IMG/VR virus record: IMGVR_UViG_3300021504_000009
Span: 1 to 27,935 of that record
Length of the DNA: 27,935 nucleotides
Direction: 5' to 3' (one strand)
Source: a virus
A program made the translations under genes and the position numbers. Each line of letters starts with the position of its first letter. Within the stretch, counting starts at the first letter, position 1. Shown piece by piece: positions 23,975 through 27,935 of this stretch. Under the pieces are notes generated by a model. The model did no database searches and was not told where the DNA came from. It saw only the letters and a list, made by a program, of their open reading frames with translations.

Positions 23975-25337
23975 CGGATACCTCCACATGCACTTTATTA
24001 CTTTCTGACGTTGTGTAGTATAAATTTCCTGTAAGGTCAGGATATGCCGTAATGTCGAATCTAGGAGCCCCTCCTAATGCCCCTATAATTTCACCTATAG
24101 ATATCCTATACCCTATAGTTTGTATCTGGAATACTTTAGTATATACTTCTCCCGTAGGAGTTCCATCTGGAGCGACAGCAGTAAACTTAAAAATCACGTT
24201 AACATTTTCAGTTACACCATGTAATGCAACTTCATTAATTGAAGTGGTCGGTTCAATACCGTTAGAAGGCGTTATATCCAACGGATTTTGTGAGTTATCT
24301 AACATTCTAGGTGAATAATAAAAAAACCTCAAGTCAAGTGTATCTACACTTCTAACTATCAAATAAGTGTCTGTCCCTCCAGGAATAGGATTTAACTCAC
24401 TATTCACTGTTATGTACGGTTTGGGGTACGACGAATATTCGGCAGGTACAATTCCATCGTTTTCGGTCTTTTTTCCTTCAGTAGAAAACATAGAATAGGC
24501 TATCCCAATCACATTAGATTCAACACCAACAAGGGCAAGGTCACAGAAAAAAACATTAGTTACTGGAGCAAGGGTAATGCCGTAGCTTGAGGCGGTGGAA
24601 GTACTATTTAAAAATACTACTGACTTTCCCATATCCAATAGTTTTAAGTAACGGTCCGCTCCGACATCTACATTAAGAAAACCTTGTAATTGGATTCTAA
24701 TAGGTTCTTCTGGAGATAAAATTACGCTGCGAAATACTCTGAATAAGTATCCTATACCAAAGGCATGGATAACAGGAGTAGAATCCTCGTCTTCACCTAT
24801 TTCTGGGTAGTCAATATCTGTAAGTAAGACCCAATTTGTTAGGGTATCTTCCTCAAAAAATTCCCCCAGTCTATTGTAATAATCTTCAGGAAGTCTTTCG
24901 TTTTCACTACTTACTCCCTCTAGTGTAACTTCTACGGTGTCGATACTTTCCCTCAAATCTACAGGCGTCGCCAATTTTCCAATTAATGTAGCTTCAGGAG
25001 ACCCGTAAGATGCGATGGCCTCAGCGTTAACAGGGTCGTTTGTATATTCATTCTTTTCAAAGACTGAAAATGAGTTAAATGTACCACTTGTAATATGCGC
25101 TGGGAACATTACGTTGGAAACGCCTGTTATTAAGGGAGATGTTTTAACGACCAAAAAGGGAAGGGGTTTATCCTCAGCTAAAGGACTTGGAAGAGGAGGA
25201 ACAGAAGGAATATATAATTCTCCTTGTTCTGCAATCTCCCTATACTCTTTAAATTCAATATCAATAGTCTCGCTAGGATACTCGTTAATGGTTTTACTTA
25301 TTACAGTTGCATAAATTTTTAATAAATTTTCGCTCAT
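23967..25337 (-). CDS. Hypothetical structural protein (456 aa)
   Basis: A beta-rich, acidic and weakly charged protein, with a Pro-rich stretch near residues 44-62 and many Ser/Thr/Asn turns, typical of tail-tip and baseplate proteins. It follows the split tail-hub gene by four bases, and the ATG has GGAG upstream. In many phages the gene after the hub encodes a tail-tip or fibre protein. I recognise no specific family. Confidence 0.55.
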   Translation of the reverse strand: MSENLLKIYATVISKTINEYPSETIDIEFKEYREIAEQGELYIPSVPPLPSPLAEDKPLPFLVVKTSPLITGVSNVMFPAHITSGTFNSFSVFEKNEYTNDPVNAEAIASYGSPEATLIGKLATPVDLRESIDTVEVTLEGVSSENERLPEDYYNRLGEFFEEDTLTNWVLLTDIDYPEIGEDEDSTPVIHAFGIGYLFRVFRSVILSPEEPIRIQLQGFLNVDVGADRYLKLLDMGKSVVFLNSTSTASSYGITLAPVTNVFFCDLALVGVESNVIGIAYSMFSTEGKKTENDGIVPAEYSSYPKPYITVNSELNPIPGGTDTYLIVRSVDTLDLRFFYYSPRMLDNSQNPLDITPSNGIEPTTSINEVALHGVTENVNVIFKFTAVAPDGTPTGEVYTKVFQIQTIGYRISIGEIIGALGGAPRFDITAYPDLTGNLYYTTSESNKVHVEVSDV

Positions 25338-25341
25338 AGTT

Positions 25342-26649
25342 CTACTCCAAAGGAACTTCTATGGTAAACCCATCACCTACATTTAAGTAGTTGTAGGCGA
25401 AGGAAGTTTTAATAGACCCACTAATTGTTGGTTTACTGAATATGTCAAGCATATCTTCCAGGTAGGCCTTTACATCGTCTATCCAATGTAAGTAATCTAG
25501 GTTTAAAGATTGTCTTTTTCTAGCTCCTATAAGCATCGCATGAGCCATATTCGCAACTGGAGGGGCAGCAGCGCTATTATATAAGTATTCGTAAGCATCA
25601 TCTCCAGTTCCGTCATATACTTCATCAATACGACAAGCAAGGTATCTTGCCTTAAATTCGTTTATCACATCTGACGAATCTGTTGATGGCTTTTCTATCG
25701 TAACGTCCGTCATGCGTTCAAGTCTTACTACTGGAAGAGAAGATACGTCCTCGTAAGGGTCATACAGGAGTTTAAACCTAATCTTTCCATCACTAGAAAG
25801 ATTCACGGCTATACGAGCTATTTTAGACATGGTTTCCAGAACATCCGAATATCTGTTATTTTTGTAAGCAAGAGAAAACCACATATATGGAAATGTTGTG
25901 ATTAATCTTCCTCCTATAGATGCTGCTGACGTCCAATCAATATCCTCTACTCTATACAAGTCTAGTAGGATATCTGTAACTATTGCGATAGGGTTTAAAT
26001 CTACTACATCTCCGCAATAATTAGACTTCCTAAACCGAACCCAATATGAGGAGTCTCCTAGACCTAATGGTTCCCCATACTTCATGAGTAAGTAAACTGT
26101 TCCTGGAATTATTGTTAGTATCGCTTGGTAGCCAGGAATAGCTCCGTTATTAACCCCCATAAATCCCTGATTGACGGCAAATGTGGCGACTCCTAACGAA
26201 TGTGTTTTATATTGTGGGTTTGCACCGTCACCTCTACTAAATTTTGGTATTCTATTTGCTCGCTCCAACTCATCTAGCGTATCAAAGAAATTATCAGGCA
26301 TAGACGAACCAGGGTATTCTATGGTGAAGCAATCTGCTATGCCCACATTTGTGTATGCGTTAGTACTTGTATCGTATATAGCGTGCCCTATGTCATATTC
26401 GTGTCCCCAGAATTCGGCCATAGGCATCGGGTCTGTAAATAAAAATCTATCACCAGTTACTAAGATGACATTAAAGTATAGACATACAGTTCTGGGAGAA
26501 TAATAAGCACAAGCAAGTAAGTGGTCGGACCAAATACGCTTTCCTACGGGTTTATTCTTCGCCTTTTTAGCTTTCTTTTTTCCTCCCATTAGAAGAATTA
26601 GCGAGGCTGCTATGCTAACTACAGTAAAAGCGGTTGATAATGCAGGCAT
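25342..26649 (-). CDS. Tail hub/tip protein, C-terminal part (lambda gpJ-like)
   Basis: The 435-residue product begins with a membrane-type helix (residues 4-22) and a Lys-rich stretch. It then has the pattern of gpJ-type tail proteins: Asn-Pro-Ile-Ala-Ile-Val-Thr-Asp-Ile-Leu-Leu at 219-229, an Asp-Trp-Thr-Ser-Ala-Ala segment, a helix with Asp-Val-Leu-Glu-Thr-Met-Ser-Lys-Ile-Ala, and then Ser-Asp-Gly-Lys-Ile-Arg-Phe-Lys-Leu at 286-294. Hubs of this kind cap the tail tube and hold the fibres. The upstream ORF is in the same frame and carries the matching N-terminal hub motif, so the pair looks like one hub split in two. AGGAGA precedes the ATG. Confidence 0.7.
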   Translation of the reverse strand: MPALSTAFTVVSIAASLILLMGGKKKAKKAKNKPVGKRIWSDHLLACAYYSPRTVCLYFNVILVTGDRFLFTDPMPMAEFWGHEYDIGHAIYDTSTNAYTNVGIADCFTIEYPGSSMPDNFFDTLDELERANRIPKFSRGDGANPQYKTHSLGVATFAVNQGFMGVNNGAIPGYQAILTIIPGTVYLLMKYGEPLGLGDSSYWVRFRKSNYCGDVVDLNPIAIVTDILLDLYRVEDIDWTSAASIGGRLITTFPYMWFSLAYKNNRYSDVLETMSKIARIAVNLSSDGKIRFKLLYDPYEDVSSLPVVRLERMTDVTIEKPSTDSSDVINEFKARYLACRIDEVYDGTGDDAYEYLYNSAAAPPVANMAHAMLIGARKRQSLNLDYLHWIDDVKAYLEDMLDIFSKPTISGSIKTSFAYNYLNVGDGFTIEVPLE

Positions 26650-26661
26650 AGTCTATCTCCT

Positions 26662-26964
26662 CTAGTAGTAGCGTTTGTTTATTTCGTCCATAGTACTGTC
26701 TTTAATCACAAGATTTCCCCACCAAACTGTGTTAGCCCTAACCTTACACGTACCGTAAGTTCTGGGCAGAGGTTGCGAATCCGTATGGGGCGGAGTAATT
26801 TCTACAGAAACATCTGCCGTTTCGGTCTTATCATTATGGCCCTTAGAAAATAACGCAAACACTACAGTCAATAAGGTTACGCCCATCGAAATCCATCCAA
26901 ATGCAGACATATTACCAGCACCGCCAGAACCGCCTACAGCCTTATCTCCTCCCTTAGTTGACAT
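26662..26964 (-). CDS. Tail hub/tip protein, N-terminal part (gpJ-like)
   Basis: The roughly 100-residue product has a Gly-rich start, a membrane-type helix (about 20-41) and then Pro-Leu-Pro-Arg-Thr-Tyr-Gly-Thr-Cys-Lys-Val with Trp-Trp-Gly-Asn-Leu. I recall this pattern (Pro-x-Pro-x-x-Tyr-Gly-x-x-x-Val...Trp) from the N-terminal domain of gpJ-type tail hubs. The start has AAGGAGG with two ATGs in a row; the second (26964) has better spacing. It overlaps the upstream gene by 11 bases. Its stop is TAG, four codons before the start of the 435-residue ORF in the same frame. Confidence 0.65.
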   Translation of the reverse strand: MSTKGGDKAVGGSGGAGNMSAFGWISMGVTLLTVVFALFSKGHNDKTETADVSVEITPPHTDSQPLPRTYGTCKVRANTVWWGNLVIKDSTMDEINKRYY

Positions 26965-27226
26965 CATCTACCTCCTTTTTATTTTTAATCAAACTACTTT
27001 TTTCTATGTTAGAAATCTTAAGTAGAGCAGAAAGTATTATGTTTATTTCAGTAATAGCGGGAGATAACTGAGACAATGTTTCCTCGATATTTTCCATTCG
27101 TTTATCCAACGAACTTACTCCCTTTCCCAGTATATAGATAACAAAGACACAAATTGCTGCAAAAATCAAAAGAAGTTTGGTTAGAGCTACAAGAGTAACG
27201 TTAGATAAGTTCAATACGTCAAGCAT
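26954..27226 (-). CDS. Small membrane protein with coiled coil (90 aa)
   Basis: Residues about 10-34 form one strong membrane helix, followed by a charged coiled-coil segment (about 40-72) and a Lys-rich end. Proteins of this type in phage late operons include holin-like and tail-assembly proteins, but I cannot choose between them. GGAGGG precedes the ATG. It overlaps the hub N-terminal gene. Confidence 0.6.
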   Translation of the reverse strand: MLDVLNLSNVTLVALTKLLLIFAAICVFVIYILGKGVSSLDKRMENIEETLSQLSPAITEINIILSALLKISNIEKSSLIKNKKEVDDVN

Positions 27227-27247
27227 TTAACCCTCCAAAGTGCAAAT

Positions 27248-27571
27248 TTATTTTAATTCAATTATTAGAATTTGCTCCTCATCTGTAGTAACATCTTTTT
27301 TCGCTTTGATAGTCACCCAACGACTTTTTGGAAAAACGAAGGACTGGGAATTCTGCCCTACATTAGAACCTTCAATCACTATCTCTCTCACATTCTTGTA
27401 AACATTTACTACCCCTTTACCTTTTACAGACATACTTTGCAAGTAAGTTATAGTATCTTTTTTCACCGAAGATACGACACGTCCTGAGAGAAACAATAAA
27501 ATAATAAGTATAACCAATCCCTGGAGAATAATTGAGTAATCCGATAGTATGTAGTTTTTAATAAAGTTCAT
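27248..27571 (-). CDS. Membrane-anchored small protein (107 aa)
   Basis: One membrane helix at about residues 12-33 is followed by a strand-rich domain of about 75 residues. This looks like a signal-anchor protein with its domain outside the cytoplasmic membrane. GGGAGAGG precedes the ATG. No family is recognised. It neighbours another small membrane protein, so a function at the host envelope is possible. Confidence 0.6.
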   Translation of the reverse strand: MNFIKNYILSDYSIILQGLVILIILLFLSGRVVSSVKKDTITYLQSMSVKGKGVVNVYKNVREIVIEGSNVGQNSQSFVFPKSRWVTIKAKKDVTTDEEQILIIELK

Positions 27572-27935
27572 CTATCCTCTCCCTTATATCTTTATTTGAA
27601 AATATTTTATAAAATAACCCCAACGCTTCTAAGCGTGACACATTACAGCCAAGACGTACCTCTGGTTGTTTTATTTTGCCAGACTGAAAATTTATCAGGA
27701 TATTCCCAGCTAACATGCCCATATTATAAAAATTAACAGAGGTAGAAATAGCTGCATTGTACTCTTTGCTTAAGAGTAAGTTGAATACTACTTCCAAATG
27801 ACGCATATTTAAACTTGTAACAATCTTAACTATCTTTTCCATACTTACAAGTCTTCTAGTGGGAGGGTCGTATAATCGCTGAGCAGTTATAAAAATTACT
27901 GAAAATTCCTCTTTTTGTAGTTTCTGAATAAAATC
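27558..27935 (-). CDS. 3' part of a gene entering from the right edge
   Basis: The frame is open from the right edge of the window to the stop at 27558, at least 125 residues. An ATG at 27842 gives 94 residues, but it has only a poor ribosome binding site and the frame continues for 31 codons before it. This is therefore probably the end of a longer gene rather than a short one. The visible part is helical and has Leu/Ile-rich segments; no motif is recognised. It overlaps the next gene by 14 bases. Confidence 0.55.
   Translation of the reverse strand, partial: DFIQKLQKEEFSVIFITAQRLYDPPTRRLVSMEKIVKIVTSLNMRHLEVVFNLLLSKEYNAAISTSVNFYNMGMLAGNILINFQSGKIKQPEVRLGCNVSRLEALGLFYKIFSNKDIRERIDELY

Noticed and set aside
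26650-26664. Amber codons as sign of a recoded genetic code (TAG read as an amino acid)
   Set aside because: Other genes, such as those ending at 13197 and 14936, use TAG as a normal stop, and genes are full length under the standard code.

Overview
The window is a densely coded piece of an AT-rich tailed-phage or prophage genome. Strong AGGAGG-type ribosome binding sites, frequent TTA/ATA/AGA codons and two consensus sigma70/sigmaA-type promoters suggest a low-GC Gram-positive (Firmicutes-like) host. No tRNA, rRNA, insertion sequence, integrase or CRISPR array was seen, and there is no gene-free stretch longer than about 80 bases.

The window holds two converging transcription units that meet at a 14-bp bidirectional hairpin near 13.19 kb. 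The plus-strand unit (1-13.2 kb) starts with the tail end of a gene and a consensus promoter. It then carries replication genes: a single-strand DNA-binding protein, a small unknown gene, a Cys-rich/Lys-rich protein followed by a hairpin terminator, a ribbon-helix-helix protein, an unknown gene that overlaps it by 110 bases, a primase-helicase, and a uracil-DNA-glycosylase-like/3'-5' exonuclease/family A DNA polymerase fusion. The DNA polymerase gene is followed directly by the portal gene. A perfect TTGACA-N17-TATAAT promoter in the last codons of the portal gene introduces a second block: scaffold-like protein, several unknown genes, a virion-like protein, and a degenerate ParB-like protein.

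The minus-strand unit (27.9-13.2 kb, read right to left) is a tightly overlapping late-type operon. It contains small membrane proteins, a tail-hub (lambda gpJ-like) protein split into two ORFs by two in-frame amber codons, several beta-rich virion or fibre proteins, a spermidine-synthase-like enzyme, a probable small terminase, the large terminase, a 908-residue virion protein, two small structural proteins, and a fibre-like protein with six tandem repeats of about 65 residues.

Together the genes supply DNA replication and repair, capsid assembly (portal, scaffold), packaging (terminases) and tail/fibre parts. I did not recognise a major capsid protein, tape measure protein, lysin or integrase; some may lie outside the window, particularly beyond the right edge where a gene continues. 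The most unusual points are the separation of portal and terminase on opposite strands, the polyamine-type enzyme inside the packaging operon, the UDG-polymerase fusion, and the double-amber junction in the tail hub.
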